Assembly (NCBI GenBank): GCA_029262415.1
Contig: JAJCZL010000007.1
Coordinates: 17,041 to 81,040 of the forward strand
Source of the DNA: Deltaproteobacteria bacterium
GTDB lineage: Bacteria; Desulfobacterota; Binatia; UBA1149; JAJCZL01
DNA: 64,000 nucleotides
Direction of reading: 5' to 3'
Numbering within the stretch: position 1 is the stretch's first letter; every line of letters starts with the position of its first letter. Shown piece by piece: positions 15,883 through 23,572 of the stretch. The notes beneath the pieces were generated by a model that was not told the DNA's origin, ran no database searches, and saw only the letters and a program-made list of their open reading frames with translations. Position numbers and translations under genes: made by a program.

Positions 15883-16692
15883 ATGTCGAAAACGATCTCT
15901 GAAGCGCGTATTATCGAAGACCCCGAAGAACTCGACGAGGAAGAGCTCGAGGGTGAGGCAGACCCGGAGTCCGCGCCGGTCGAGACCCCCGAGGGTGCCG
16001 ATTGGAACACCGTCGAGCGGGCCTTTCTCACCCGCCGCAGCATTCGCAAGTTCAAGCGTAAGCAGGTTCCGGCTCACTTAATTCACCGGATGCTCGAGGT
16101 CGCGCGTTTCGCGCCGTCGCAGGGCAACTGTCAGCCCTACAAATTCGCGGTCATTCGTGACCCGAAGTTGCTGGTTGAAATGGAGGAGTACTGCGTCGAT
16201 CAGTGCAAGCAGCTTACCGCTGCGGTCAACTATACGACGTATAAGAAGGGCAGCTTCGGGTACTACAAGGCTCGGGTGATGGCGCGATTGTTCAACGCTA
16301 TCGATCCCAACATGTTGCACCCGGTGCCGGTGACGGCGATGACGTCGATCGCCCACGGAAAGTTCATGGTCTTTCACCGCGCGCCGACGGTGATTCTGAT
16401 TCTCATGGACAAGCACGGTATCGGGGTGCCGGAGGTGGATATCGGGATCGTCGGTACCAACATCGTGATGGCAGCGGAAAGTCATCGATTGGGAACCTGC
16501 TGGATCGGCTTCTCGAAGCTGCTCAACAAGAGCAAGGAGTGGCGAGAACGCCTGGGTATAACCGACAGGTTCGAGGTCTCCGAAGCGATCGCCGTCGGCT
16601 ACCCGGTCGGCAAGCCATGGCAGAATCTGATCGAGCGTCCCACGCACGAGATCGCCTGGTTCGAAGACGGCGAAAAGCAAATACTGGGCTGA
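15883..16692 (+). CDS. Nitroreductase family protein with acidic N-terminal extension
   Basis: The 269-residue protein begins ten bases after the upstream stop. Residues 1-45 are a strongly acidic low-complexity extension not usual for the family. The nitroreductase fold follows: RRSIRKFKRKQVPAHLIHRMLEVARFAPSQGNCQPYKFAVI at 50-90 (FMN site), VDIGIVGTNIVMAAESHRLGTCWIG and the VGYPVGKP strand. It differs from the paralogue at 1962, which lacks the extension and the SQGNCQP signature. The downstream ferredoxin gene suggests an electron partner, so the enzyme may use reduced ferredoxin or pass electrons to it rather than using NAD(P)H; that is inferred from position. Confidence 0.82.
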   Translation: MSKTISEARIIEDPEELDEEELEGEADPESAPVETPEGADWNTVERAFLTRRSIRKFKRKQVPAHLIHRMLEVARFAPSQGNCQPYKFAVIRDPKLLVEMEEYCVDQCKQLTAAVNYTTYKKGSFGYYKARVMARLFNAIDPNMLHPVPVTAMTSIAHGKFMVFHRAPTVILILMDKHGIGVPEVDIGIVGTNIVMAAESHRLGTCWIGFSKLLNKSKEWRERLGITDRFEVSEAIAVGYPVGKPWQNLIERPTHEIAWFEDGEKQILG

Positions 16693-16710
16693 GCCAAAAG
16701 GGGTGATGCA

Positions 16711-17055
16711 ATGTCGATGTTGAAGAGACTGTTGTTCGGAGACTTTCCCGCTTGGGATGATCCACAGGCGTGTCAATTCCGTCGGGTACAGATCGACCTG
16801 GATGCCTGCGACGGCTGCAAGTTGTGCGTTACGATTTGTCCGGCGGGGGTTCTCGAACTGTACGGCCAAAAGGGCCACAAAAAAGTGCGGGTCTTGGATG
16901 GGGTTCGCGGCTGCGTCAGTTGCAACAACTGCCACGCGATCTGCGAGAACCAAGCCATCAAGGCGGTCGAGCACTTTGCCATGAGCGGCTACTACCGCAG
17001 CGAAGGGCTCGGCGAGTTTCAGCCGCCGCGAACCTCGCTGCCCGGCCCGGTCTAG
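16711..17055 (+). CDS. 4Fe-4S dicluster ferredoxin
   Basis: The 114-residue protein has two cluster-binding motifs: CDGCKLCVTICP at about residues 30-41 and GCVSCNNCHAICE at about 66-78. The second motif ends in Glu where Pro is normal. It lacks a signal peptide and is cytoplasmic. The N-terminus (MLKRLLFGDFPAW) and C-terminal tail flank the fold. It lies 18 bases after the nitroreductase gene and 7 bases before the thiolase gene start, so co-transcription is near certain and an electron-transfer role with the nitroreductase or the acyl-CoA dehydrogenase is likely. Confidence 0.85.
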   Translation: MSMLKRLLFGDFPAWDDPQACQFRRVQIDLDACDGCKLCVTICPAGVLELYGQKGHKKVRVLDGVRGCVSCNNCHAICENQAIKAVEHFAMSGYYRSEGLGEFQPPRTSLPGPV

Positions 17056-17062
17056 AGGATCG

Positions 17063-18259
17063 ATGGGTATGAACGCACAAGTTGTCATCGGCGGGGTTGG
17101 CATGATCCCCTTCAAGAAGCCGGGCAGAAGCGAGCCCTACGACGTAATGGGCGGCAAAGCCGCTGCTTGCGCTCTGGAAGACGCCGGAATCGGTTACGAC
17201 CAAGTGCAACAAGCTTTTGCCGGTTACGTTTACGGAGACTCCTGCAGCGGCCAGGCGGCGCTGTATCACGTCGGTATTAACGGGGTGCCGGTTGCCAACG
17301 TGAACAACAATTGTGCAAGCGGTTCTACGGCTTTCGCGTTGGCGGCTCAGGCTGTCGGCAGCGGTGCCGTCGATTGCGCGCTGGCAGTGGGGTTCGAGCA
17401 GATGGAGCCCGGCGCAATTGAGGCCGTATTCCCGGCCAAGACGAGTCCTATAGCCAGGCACAGCGCTGCCGTCGGCGAACTGATGGGTCTGTCCGAGGAC
17501 GAGCTTGCGCTGCCCCCGGCCGTGATGATGTTCGGTTGTCAGATCGAGCTGCTCAAAGAGCGCTACGGTGTCAGCGACCGCGCGCTGGCTCGGGTTGCGA
17601 TCAAGGCCCGCAAACATGCCGCGCACAATCCTAATGCGATCTTTCGCGAGCCGCTCAGCGAAGAACAGATCTTGGACACGGCCCCGATCTATCGGGGCCT
17701 GCGCAAACTCTACGCTTGTGCGCCGAGCTGTGGAGCGGCTTCGGTGATTGTCTGCAGTGAATCGTTCGCCGCCAAGCACGGCCTCAACCAGGACGTCCGT
17801 CTCGTCGGCAGCGGCTGGTGCAGCGATTTCGCCGAGGATTTCCAAGGCGATCCGCTCGACATCATGTTCCGGGCGCTCTCGCGCAAAGCGGCCGATCGCG
17901 CTTATGAAGACGCCGGCGTCGGTCCCGAAGACATCGACGTCATCGAGTTGCACGATTGCTTCACGAGTAACGAGATCATCACCTATGCGGCACTCGGCTT
18001 GTGCGAGGATAGCGACATGGAGCGATTCGTACTCGACGGCGAGAACACTTACGGCGGACGTTACGTCGTTAATCCATCGGGTGGACTGCTTGCCAAGGGG
18101 CATCCACTCGGCGCAACCGGATTGGCGCAGATCACCGAACTGGTTTGGCAGCTGCGCGGCGAAGCGGGCCCGAGGCAAGTGGAAGGCGCGCGCACGGCGC
18201 TGCAACACAACGGCGGTCTGGGAAGCGCCGGCTTCGTCAACGTTCTTCAGCGCCACTAG
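17063..18259 (+). CDS. SCP2-type thiolase
   Basis: The 398-residue protein starts at the ATG at 17063 (AGAGG five bases before); a second ATG lies two codons later. The nucleophilic cysteine is in VNNNCASGSTAF near residue 89, the HDCFTSNE motif near 297 is typical of SCP2-type thiolases, and the GGLLAKGHPLGATG loop is at about 344. The family removes acetyl- or propionyl-CoA from 3-ketoacyl-CoAs, including branched and steroid side-chain intermediates. As last gene of the ACAD-nitroreductase-ferredoxin operon it would carry out the final cleavage. Confidence 0.88.
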   Translation: MGMNAQVVIGGVGMIPFKKPGRSEPYDVMGGKAAACALEDAGIGYDQVQQAFAGYVYGDSCSGQAALYHVGINGVPVANVNNNCASGSTAFALAAQAVGSGAVDCALAVGFEQMEPGAIEAVFPAKTSPIARHSAAVGELMGLSEDELALPPAVMMFGCQIELLKERYGVSDRALARVAIKARKHAAHNPNAIFREPLSEEQILDTAPIYRGLRKLYACAPSCGAASVIVCSESFAAKHGLNQDVRLVGSGWCSDFAEDFQGDPLDIMFRALSRKAADRAYEDAGVGPEDIDVIELHDCFTSNEIITYAALGLCEDSDMERFVLDGENTYGGRYVVNPSGGLLAKGHPLGATGLAQITELVWQLRGEAGPRQVEGARTALQHNGGLGSAGFVNVLQRH

Positions 18260-18299
18260 GCCCGGCGGCCGTCGTCTGATTGTGTGCTCGGAGCAGGCC

Positions 18300-19475
18300 T
18301 CAGAGACTATACACCAAGCCGAACATGACTACGCCGCCGCTCTGACGGTATTGGCCGGGTAGGATCAGCGCTGTGTCTGCGCCGACCCGGCGTTCGTCGG
18401 CAAACATGTAGCCGCCTGCGAAGTCGAACGTCCAGCTGCCGATCGAGTAGCCACCGCCGAGAGATATCTTGATGTCGTCGCTATCCCATACCAGCGGGTT
18501 CACGCCTTGGGATCCGACGATGTGCGAGGACCAGCCGACGCCCGCGCGCAGATCCAGCGCCTCGGTGAAGGCCCAGTCGGCGCCGAATGCCACCTTCCAT
18601 TCGTCGCGCGAATGGGGAACGAAACCGTTGTCGGCCTCGGTGGTGATATCGTAGGTGATGGTCGAGTCGCCGAAGGTACTCGCGTCCGTGAAGCGCACAG
18701 ACGAGGACAGGGCGAGCGTTTTACCGACGTAGCGGGTTACGCCGAACATCACCTGAGTGGGCATTTTTAGATCGACCTTGACGTTTTGGCGGCCGGCTTC
18801 CGGCACCGGCATACTGCCGTCCATCCAGATGATGCCGGGCGTCCTGACACCGAGCCCCAACATCCACGTCTCGCTTGGACGAAACGAAGCGCCAAACATT
18901 CCCTGCACGCCCGGTCCGTTAAGTTTGTAGCGGAAATCGAGGCCCCCAAGCGTGAATTGCATGCGCAGTTGCCCAAACAAGACAGCAGCTTCGGCGCCCA
19001 CCCAAAGCCGATCCGACACGCGATAAGCAACCGCAAGAGGAACGTTGCCGATGCTGGTCTCGCTGAAGAAGCGTCCGACACCCAGCGCCGGAGCGGAGTC
19101 AAAATTAAACGTAGAGCCTTGGGCCCCGAACACGCCGGTACCGAAGCGCCAACGCTCGTTGTGGACCACCGACAGGCCGAAGCTCGGAAGCATCGCAAGC
19201 GGCTGGTCGGACTCGTTGTAGCCGCTCGGGGCGGACGCCTCGACGTCGTTGGTGCCGAAAGCGATTCCGACGCCGACGTTGATTGTCGTCTTTTCGAAGG
19301 CAACCAGTCCGGCCGGGTTCTCGAACATCGCGGCCGCCGGGTCATGGGGGTCGCCGATCCGAGTTCCCATGGTGGCGTTGTCGGCCGGCCCTACGCTGGG
19401 CGCTAGTAGGCTCGACGCCGACGCCGGTGCGGCAACCAGGGTGAGCGCAATTGCATAGGCGGCGGCTCGAGTCAT
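18300..19475 (-). CDS. FadL-like outer membrane protein for hydrophobic compounds
   Basis: The 391-residue protein has a signal peptide (residues 1-20, ending near ASA), an N-terminal plug segment with MGTRIGDPHDPAAAMFENPAGLVAFEKTT, the FENPAG signature of FadL/OMPP1 transporters, and many alternating beta strands ending in an aromatic-rich terminus (GLVYSL). FadL proteins carry long-chain fatty acids, alkanes or aromatics through the outer membrane. It is divergent from a TetR-type gene, and the shared intergenic region holds two palindromic operators. Length is a little below E. coli FadL. The gene ends 41 bases from the convergent thiolase gene. Confidence 0.85.
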   Translation of the reverse strand: MTRAAAYAIALTLVAAPASASSLLAPSVGPADNATMGTRIGDPHDPAAAMFENPAGLVAFEKTTINVGVGIAFGTNDVEASAPSGYNESDQPLAMLPSFGLSVVHNERWRFGTGVFGAQGSTFNFDSAPALGVGRFFSETSIGNVPLAVAYRVSDRLWVGAEAAVLFGQLRMQFTLGGLDFRYKLNGPGVQGMFGASFRPSETWMLGLGVRTPGIIWMDGSMPVPEAGRQNVKVDLKMPTQVMFGVTRYVGKTLALSSSVRFTDASTFGDSTITYDITTEADNGFVPHSRDEWKVAFGADWAFTEALDLRAGVGWSSHIVGSQGVNPLVWDSDDIKISLGGGYSIGSWTFDFAGGYMFADERRVGADTALILPGQYRQSGGVVMFGLVYSL

Positions 19476-19510
19476 TGGATCACCATCGGGAGGCTAGGGA
19501 TATAAACCGA

Positions 19511-19549
19511 TTAGAGTATTTGCTCTATTTGTTAGAGTATATACTCTAA
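19511..19549. promoter_or_regulatory. Paired TetR-type operators between fadL-like and tetR genes
   Basis: A perfect 18-bp palindrome, TTAGAGTATATACTCTAA, lies at 19532-19549. A second, imperfect copy, TTAGAGTATTTGCTCTAT, lies at 19511-19528. Their centres are 21 bp apart, two helical turns, so two dimers would bind the same face. The region covers the expected promoters of both the FadL-like gene (a TTTATAT-like -10 lies just left, at about 19500) and the tetR gene. The AT-rich block stands out sharply from the GC-rich surroundings. Confidence 0.75.
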
Positions 19550-19612
19550 GCGCACGACCTGCGTCAAGCGGATCGTCTGAGGCTCGTCGGAAGCGCTTTT
19601 CGGGGAGGGGGA

Positions 19613-20245
19613 TTGTTGGCCGCTAACACCAAGGAACGAATCGTCGCGGCGGCGCTCAAGTTGTTCAATGTCAACGGAGTGCAGAGTATCAGCACCAACC
19701 ACATCGCCGATCGCCTCTCGATCAGCCCTGGCAACCTGTACTACCATTTCGCCAACAAGCAGGAGATCGTGCGGGCGATCTTTCCGCAGATAGAAAAAGC
19801 CGCACACGCGGCAATCGTATTACCCGAGCGGCCACCGCTCTCGGCCGAGCGACTCGGCGCGTACTACAGGGCCGGCCTCGAGGGGATGTGGGATTACCGC
19901 TTCTTCTACTCCGATGTAGCCACCATTACGCGCATGGACCCGAATCTACGCGACCGCTACCGTGAGCTCCACCGGTGGCTCATCGAAACCATCGTCCGTA
20001 CCTTGGAGATACTTGTCATCCAGGGCGAGATGCGTTCGAACTTTGCACCCGCCGAACTTCGACGCATCGCTGTCAATATACTCATCGTCTGGTTTGCGTG
20101 GGTGGACTACGTGCACACTACCCGCCACGAGAAGGACATGAGCCTGGACGATATGGCGGAAGGTGCGTTACAAAGCTTCCTGATCCTGGCCCCCCACCTT
20201 GAGGAAGGATTTCGCGATCGCGTGCGTGCGGTCATCGAAGGATAA
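19613..20245 (+). CDS. TetR-family transcriptional regulator
   Basis: The 210-residue protein starts with TTG following a GGGGAGGGG site. The N-terminal helix-turn-helix reads TKERIVAAALKLFNVNG and ISTNHIADRLSISPGNLYYHFANKQEIVRAIF, the standard TetR DNA-binding domain. The C-terminal domain (residues 60-205) is all helical and contains WDYRFFYSDVATITRMDPNLRDRYRE, found in TetR members linked to fatty-acid metabolism. It is divergent from the FadL-like gene, and the two palindromes between them are the probable targets, giving repression that is relieved by an acyl-type ligand. Confidence 0.88.
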   Translation: MLAANTKERIVAAALKLFNVNGVQSISTNHIADRLSISPGNLYYHFANKQEIVRAIFPQIEKAAHAAIVLPERPPLSAERLGAYYRAGLEGMWDYRFFYSDVATITRMDPNLRDRYRELHRWLIETIVRTLEILVIQGEMRSNFAPAELRRIAVNILIVWFAWVDYVHTTRHEKDMSLDDMAEGALQSFLILAPHLEEGFRDRVRAVIEG

Positions 20246-20278
20246 GTGGCGCCGGGCTTTTCTTTTGGAGGGAGACAG

Positions 20279-20749
20279 ATGTGTGTAGCCGACGTTTTCT
20301 TGATCTGTAACTACGGGATTCTTCCCGCCTGGTCTCTGCTGGTTCTTGCGCCGAGAAGCAAGTGGACCCGCCGAGTTGTGCACTCGATGTTCGTCCCGGT
20401 CCTATTGGCAGCCGTTTATCTGACAGCCCTTATTGTCGAGCCGGAAAGTTCCAAGGGGGACTTTGGAACGCTGGAAGGGGTGATGAAGTTGTTTACCGAA
20501 GCCTGGATCGTGCTCGCGGGTTGGGTGCACTATCTGGTCTTCGATCTATTTATCGGTGCCTGGGAGGTTCGCGACGCCGAGCGCCATGATATTCCGCACC
20601 TCTACGTTGTACCGTGCCTGTTGTTTACATTGATGCTCGGACCCATCGGTTTGGCGATGTATCTGTTGCTGCGTTTCGCGCTGCGCCGAAACCTTTGGCT
20701 GGCGGAGGACGGGAAAAGGGGTGGAGCTATCGCCCAGACCCTAGGTTGA
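20279..20749 (+). CDS. ABA4-like (DUF4281) membrane protein
   Basis: The ATG at 20279 (GGAGGGAG upstream) gives 156 residues and is preferred over an earlier start without RBS. Four membrane segments are visible: VFLICNYGILPAWSLLVLA, SMFVPVLLAAVYLTALIV, a segment around WIVLAGWVHYLVFDLFIGAW and VVPCLLFTLMLGPIGLAMYLLL. The WxHYLxFDLFxGxW motif with a following DAERHDIPH is the signature of the DUF4281/ABA4-like family, whose plant member is required for neoxanthin synthesis. The bacterial role is unknown. It follows the tetR gene with a short gap and may be in its operon. Confidence 0.8.
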   Translation: MCVADVFLICNYGILPAWSLLVLAPRSKWTRRVVHSMFVPVLLAAVYLTALIVEPESSKGDFGTLEGVMKLFTEAWIVLAGWVHYLVFDLFIGAWEVRDAERHDIPHLYVVPCLLFTLMLGPIGLAMYLLLRFALRRNLWLAEDGKRGGAIAQTLG

Positions 20750-20752
20750 GAG

Positions 20753-20971
20753 TTGAACAGAGACTTCCGTGACAATGCGCCGATGACGGCGGCAGAGGCG
20801 GCAAGCGCGATACTGGCCGGCGTGCGCGAAGAGCGCTGGCGGATCTTGGTTGGGGAGGACGCGCAGATCCTTGACCGCGAGGTTCGTGCCGCGCCGGAGG
20901 AGGCCTACGAGCCCGACTTCCTTGCCCGTCTCGGGGCGATCTTTGGGGCGATATCGCGCGCGGCGGACTAG
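20753..20971 (+). pseudogene. C-terminal remnant of an SDR-family enzyme
   Basis: In the same frame as the ABA4-like gene and directly after its stop, 72 codons read PMTAAEAASAILAGVREERW, then RILVGEDAQILDREVRAAPE and EAYEPDFLARLG. This is the usual C-terminal tail of about 270-residue short-chain dehydrogenases (AAxxILxGVRxxRWRILVGxDA). No Rossmann or YxxxK part precedes it, so it is a tail without a head. A TTG with weak RBS could start it, but a functional product is unlikely. Confidence 0.6.
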
Positions 20972-21005
20972 CGTTCGGTCACGATTGGGTGGATCGCCGG
21001 CAAGC

Positions 21006-21461
21006 TTACGGTTCGCTGCGAGCCGGCTTTTCGGCGGCTTCTTTGAACTCGCGTACTGAATCAACAAGCGCAGTCTTCTCGAAGGCTTTTTTGAGCGGGC
21101 CGGGGATCCAGAATCCCACGTCAACCGACTGTGTACACGTTACCTCGGTTAGGCCGGGCTCCAACTCGACGAGTTCATAGACCCCGCGAATTTGTTTGAT
21201 GTCACCGCGAACGCTTTCCCACATTAAACGGTTGGGCCCTCTGCTGGTGTAGGAGAGGGTGTAGGAGATGGTCTTGACGATCATGTTGAGCGTGTACTCA
21301 ACTGTCCACGTACCCTGCGCCGGATCAGCTGCGACCAGAGAGGCCGTCGAAATTGCCTTGAACCACCCCGGATAGCTTTCGAAGCTCACGATGGTATCGA
21401 AGCAGTGCTGTACGGGGGCACGCACGACTTCGGTGTGTGTTTGGCTCTCCATCTCCGACAC
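21006..21461 (-). CDS. SRPBCC / polyketide cyclase-like protein
   Basis: The 151-residue protein begins MESQTHTEVVRAPVQHCFDTIVSFESYPGWFKAI, with the helix-strand start and the SFESYPGWF motif found in RatA/START-type (SRPBCC) hydrophobic-ligand-binding proteins; the long C-terminal helix is LKKAFEKTALVDSVREFKEAAE. A GPNRLMWESVRGD strand and VTCTQSVDVGFWIPG complete the cup. Members bind lipids or act as cyclases or coenzyme Q-binding proteins. It is divergent from an epimerase-like gene across an intergenic region with 11-bp tandem repeats. Confidence 0.75.
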   Translation of the reverse strand: MSEMESQTHTEVVRAPVQHCFDTIVSFESYPGWFKAISTASLVAADPAQGTWTVEYTLNMIVKTISYTLSYTSRGPNRLMWESVRGDIKQIRGVYELVELEPGLTEVTCTQSVDVGFWIPGPLKKAFEKTALVDSVREFKEAAEKPARSEP

Positions 21462-21507
21462 CAGACGAAAGTAGGGGCGGTCCGGCAGCTTGTCAAAGCG
21501 TGCGCTT

Positions 21508-21562
21508 AAGGCCTACGCAAGGCCTGCGCAACAGCTGTACAAGAGCTGCACAAGAGCTGCAA
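21508..21562. repeat. Five tandem 11-bp units in a divergent promoter region
   Basis: Between the SRPBCC gene (leftward) and the epimerase-like gene (rightward), five consecutive 11-mers occur without gaps: AAGGCCTACGC, AAGGCCTGCGC, AACAGCTGTAC, AAGAGCTGCAC, AAGAGCTGCAA. A looser sixth unit, AAAGCGTGCGC, lies at 21495-21505. The unit length equals about one helical turn and is not a multiple of three, so coding is not the reason. An array of protein-binding sites on one DNA face is a reasonable reading. Confidence 0.65.
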
Positions 21563-21597
21563 TTGACCGCTCTCGTCGACTGTGAGGATATTCCTCG

Positions 21598-22515
21598 GTG
21601 GCTAAAGCCAAAGCCAAGCTGTTGCTGATCTCGCCGGGGCGTCTCGGCGCCGATCTTGCCCATCGGCTCGCCGCGTCCGAGGTTTACGCCTCTGTTCATG
21701 TCCGCGGGAGCGACGGTGAGCGAGCGGATCAGGGGATCGATCTGTCCGCTCCGCGCGCGGACCGTGCGGTGGCTAAACTGATCGCCGACACCGGCGCAAC
21801 CGTACTTGGCTACCTCGCCTCCGGCGGTGCGCCGCGCCCACAGCCGGGGGGAGAGCCGACCGAGGCGGTTGCCGCGCAGGCGGTTGCACGCGGGCTCGAA
21901 CTGGCGGCCCGCCGTGGCAGTGGGGTGGTTCACCTCGTGGTGCTCTCGTGGACGGCGGTCTACGGCGTTGCTCGCGCAGCGCCGCTGCTGTTCAGCGAAT
22001 CCTTCGTCGATACGCCCGATGAGCCTGAGCCGTCTACGCCGGTAGGGCGTTGGAGCGACGCGCTACGAGAAGCGGAGACCTCGTTCGCGGGTGCGGCGGG
22101 CAAGACCGGTGCGTCGCTGTGTTTGCTTCGTTCCGCTCCCGTTGTGGCCGGTCCTGTTGCGAGCTTGGTCGGTGATTTCCTTACCGCACGCTTCCCGATG
22201 CGTGTGGTTGGTTATGATCCGCCGTTTCAAGTGATTCATTACTCCGACCTTCTCGAGACGATTCATGCTGCACTCGTCCAGCCGGGTCCCGCGGTACTGA
22301 ACGTCGCCGGCCGTGGCGTGGTGCGACTCTCGCGTCTAGCCGCGCTGGCGGGTGTTCTCGCGCCGCCGATGCCCGCGATGCTGGTGAGACGGCTCGCAAG
22401 CCCGGTGCCGGGAATCGCGCGGCTTCGCTACCGATGTATCGCCGACGCTCGGCGCAGTGTGCAGGTGCTCGGAGTCACGCCCCGCTACGGAGCAGAGGAG
22501 GCGCTGCGTGGCTGA
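21598..22515 (+). CDS. NAD-dependent epimerase-like protein
   Basis: The 305-residue protein starts with GTG. It has a Rossmann-like start (KLLLISPGRLGADLAHRLAAS), though the glycine motif PGRLG is not the usual GxxGxxG, then an RGSDGERADQGIDLSAP strand, a VVHLVVLSWTAVYG strand with a conserved VYG, and LLRSAPVVAGP and VQVIHYSDLLETI-like segments of extended SDRs (the actual text is FQVIHYSDLLETI). The canonical YxxxK is absent, so catalysis is doubtful and it may be a regulatory or binding member. It overlaps mtnA by 8 bases and is in the same operon. Confidence 0.65.
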   Translation: MAKAKAKLLLISPGRLGADLAHRLAASEVYASVHVRGSDGERADQGIDLSAPRADRAVAKLIADTGATVLGYLASGGAPRPQPGGEPTEAVAAQAVARGLELAARRGSGVVHLVVLSWTAVYGVARAAPLLFSESFVDTPDEPEPSTPVGRWSDALREAETSFAGAAGKTGASLCLLRSAPVVAGPVASLVGDFLTARFPMRVVGYDPPFQVIHYSDLLETIHAALVQPGPAVLNVAGRGVVRLSRLAALAGVLAPPMPAMLVRRLASPVPGIARLRYRCIADARRSVQVLGVTPRYGAEEALRG

Positions 22516-23566
22516 GGTAAGACCGATAGTTTGGAAAGGGGGGAAACTCTTTCTCCTTGATCAGAGAAAACTACCGGCGCGCGAAACCCTGCTTGAACTA
22601 AGCGGCGCGCGCGACACCGCGAAGGCGATCAAAGACATGGCCGTTCGCGGTGCGCCCGCGATCGGCGTGACCGCTGCGTTTGGGCTCGCGATGGAAGCCA
22701 CGCACTTTCGGGCCGGGCGCATCCGTGAGGACTTAGCCAAGGCCGCGGCAACGCTCGAGGCCGCACGTCCGACCGCAGTAAATCTAAAATGGGCGCTGGT
22801 CCGTCTGCACGGTGTTGCCGAAGACGTGTTACGCGAATACGGCGAAGACGCGTCGCCCCGCCGCGTGGCTGCCGCTATCCGCCGTGAAGCGCAAGCGATG
22901 ATGACCAAGGATATCGAGGTGAACCGCCGACTCGGCGGTCATGGTGCCAAACTGCTGTCGCGTGCGAGCGGTGTCCTGACCCACTGCAACGCCGGAGCCT
23001 TGGCGACCGCGGGCTATGGGACAGCGCTGGGGGTGATCCGCAGCGCCTGGGAGTCGGGTACTCGCTTCGGCGTGTACGCCACCGAGACACGTCCTTACCT
23101 CCAGGGCGCGAGGTTGACGTCGTGGGAACTGACCAAGCTGCAAATCCCGGTCACGTTATTGACCGACGGTATGGTAGGTCACCTGTTCGGCACCGGGAGG
23201 GTCTCGGCCGTCGTGGTCGGAACCGACCGCACGGCGGCGAATGGAGATGTCGCTAACAAGATCGGTACCTACCAAATTGCCGTGCTCGCGCGTCGACACA
23301 ATATCGATTTTTACGTCGCTGCGCCGACTTCGTCTATCGATCTGGACTGTCGTGACGGAAGCGCAATACCGATCGAGCAACGCGGCAGCGAAGAGGTCAC
23401 GCACGTTGCGGGCAGGCGTATGGCCGCCGAGGGCGTACAAGTCTTTAACCCGGCATTCGACGTAACGCCGGCCGAACTGGTGACCGCCATCATTACCGAA
23501 GCGGGTGTGGTCAGCGGCGACTACCGGCAAGGTCTCGCTCGCGCCGTAAAAAAGGCGCGCGGTTAA
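22508..23566 (+). CDS. mtnA: Methylthioribose-1-phosphate isomerase
   Basis: The GTG at 22508, overlapping the stop of the upstream gene, gives 352 residues, the usual length. Characteristic motifs are IKDMAVRGAPAIGVTAAFG near residue 40 (RGAPAIG), a THCNAGALATAGYGTALG loop with the catalytic Cys near 160, the VVGTDRTAANGDVANKIGTY block near 240 (catalytic Asp) and VFNPAFDVTPAELVTAIITE near the end. The enzyme converts methylthioribose-1-phosphate to methylthioribulose-1-phosphate in methionine salvage. No other salvage gene is next to it in the window. Alternative assignment to the eIF2B alpha-like ribose isomerases is less likely given the motifs. Confidence 0.93.
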   Translation: MAEVRPIVWKGGKLFLLDQRKLPARETLLELSGARDTAKAIKDMAVRGAPAIGVTAAFGLAMEATHFRAGRIREDLAKAAATLEAARPTAVNLKWALVRLHGVAEDVLREYGEDASPRRVAAAIRREAQAMMTKDIEVNRRLGGHGAKLLSRASGVLTHCNAGALATAGYGTALGVIRSAWESGTRFGVYATETRPYLQGARLTSWELTKLQIPVTLLTDGMVGHLFGTGRVSAVVVGTDRTAANGDVANKIGTYQIAVLARRHNIDFYVAAPTSSIDLDCRDGSAIPIEQRGSEEVTHVAGRRMAAEGVQVFNPAFDVTPAELVTAIITEAGVVSGDYRQGLARAVKKARG

Positions 23567-23572
23567 GCGCGC
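23548..23572 (-). terminator. Intrinsic terminator of the ExeA-like gene
   Basis: Read leftward, GCGCGC, a six-base loop (TTAACC), GCGCGC, one C and then six T residues. It sits exactly at the end of the ExeA-like gene and lies within the last codons of the convergent mtnA gene. Confidence 0.6.
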
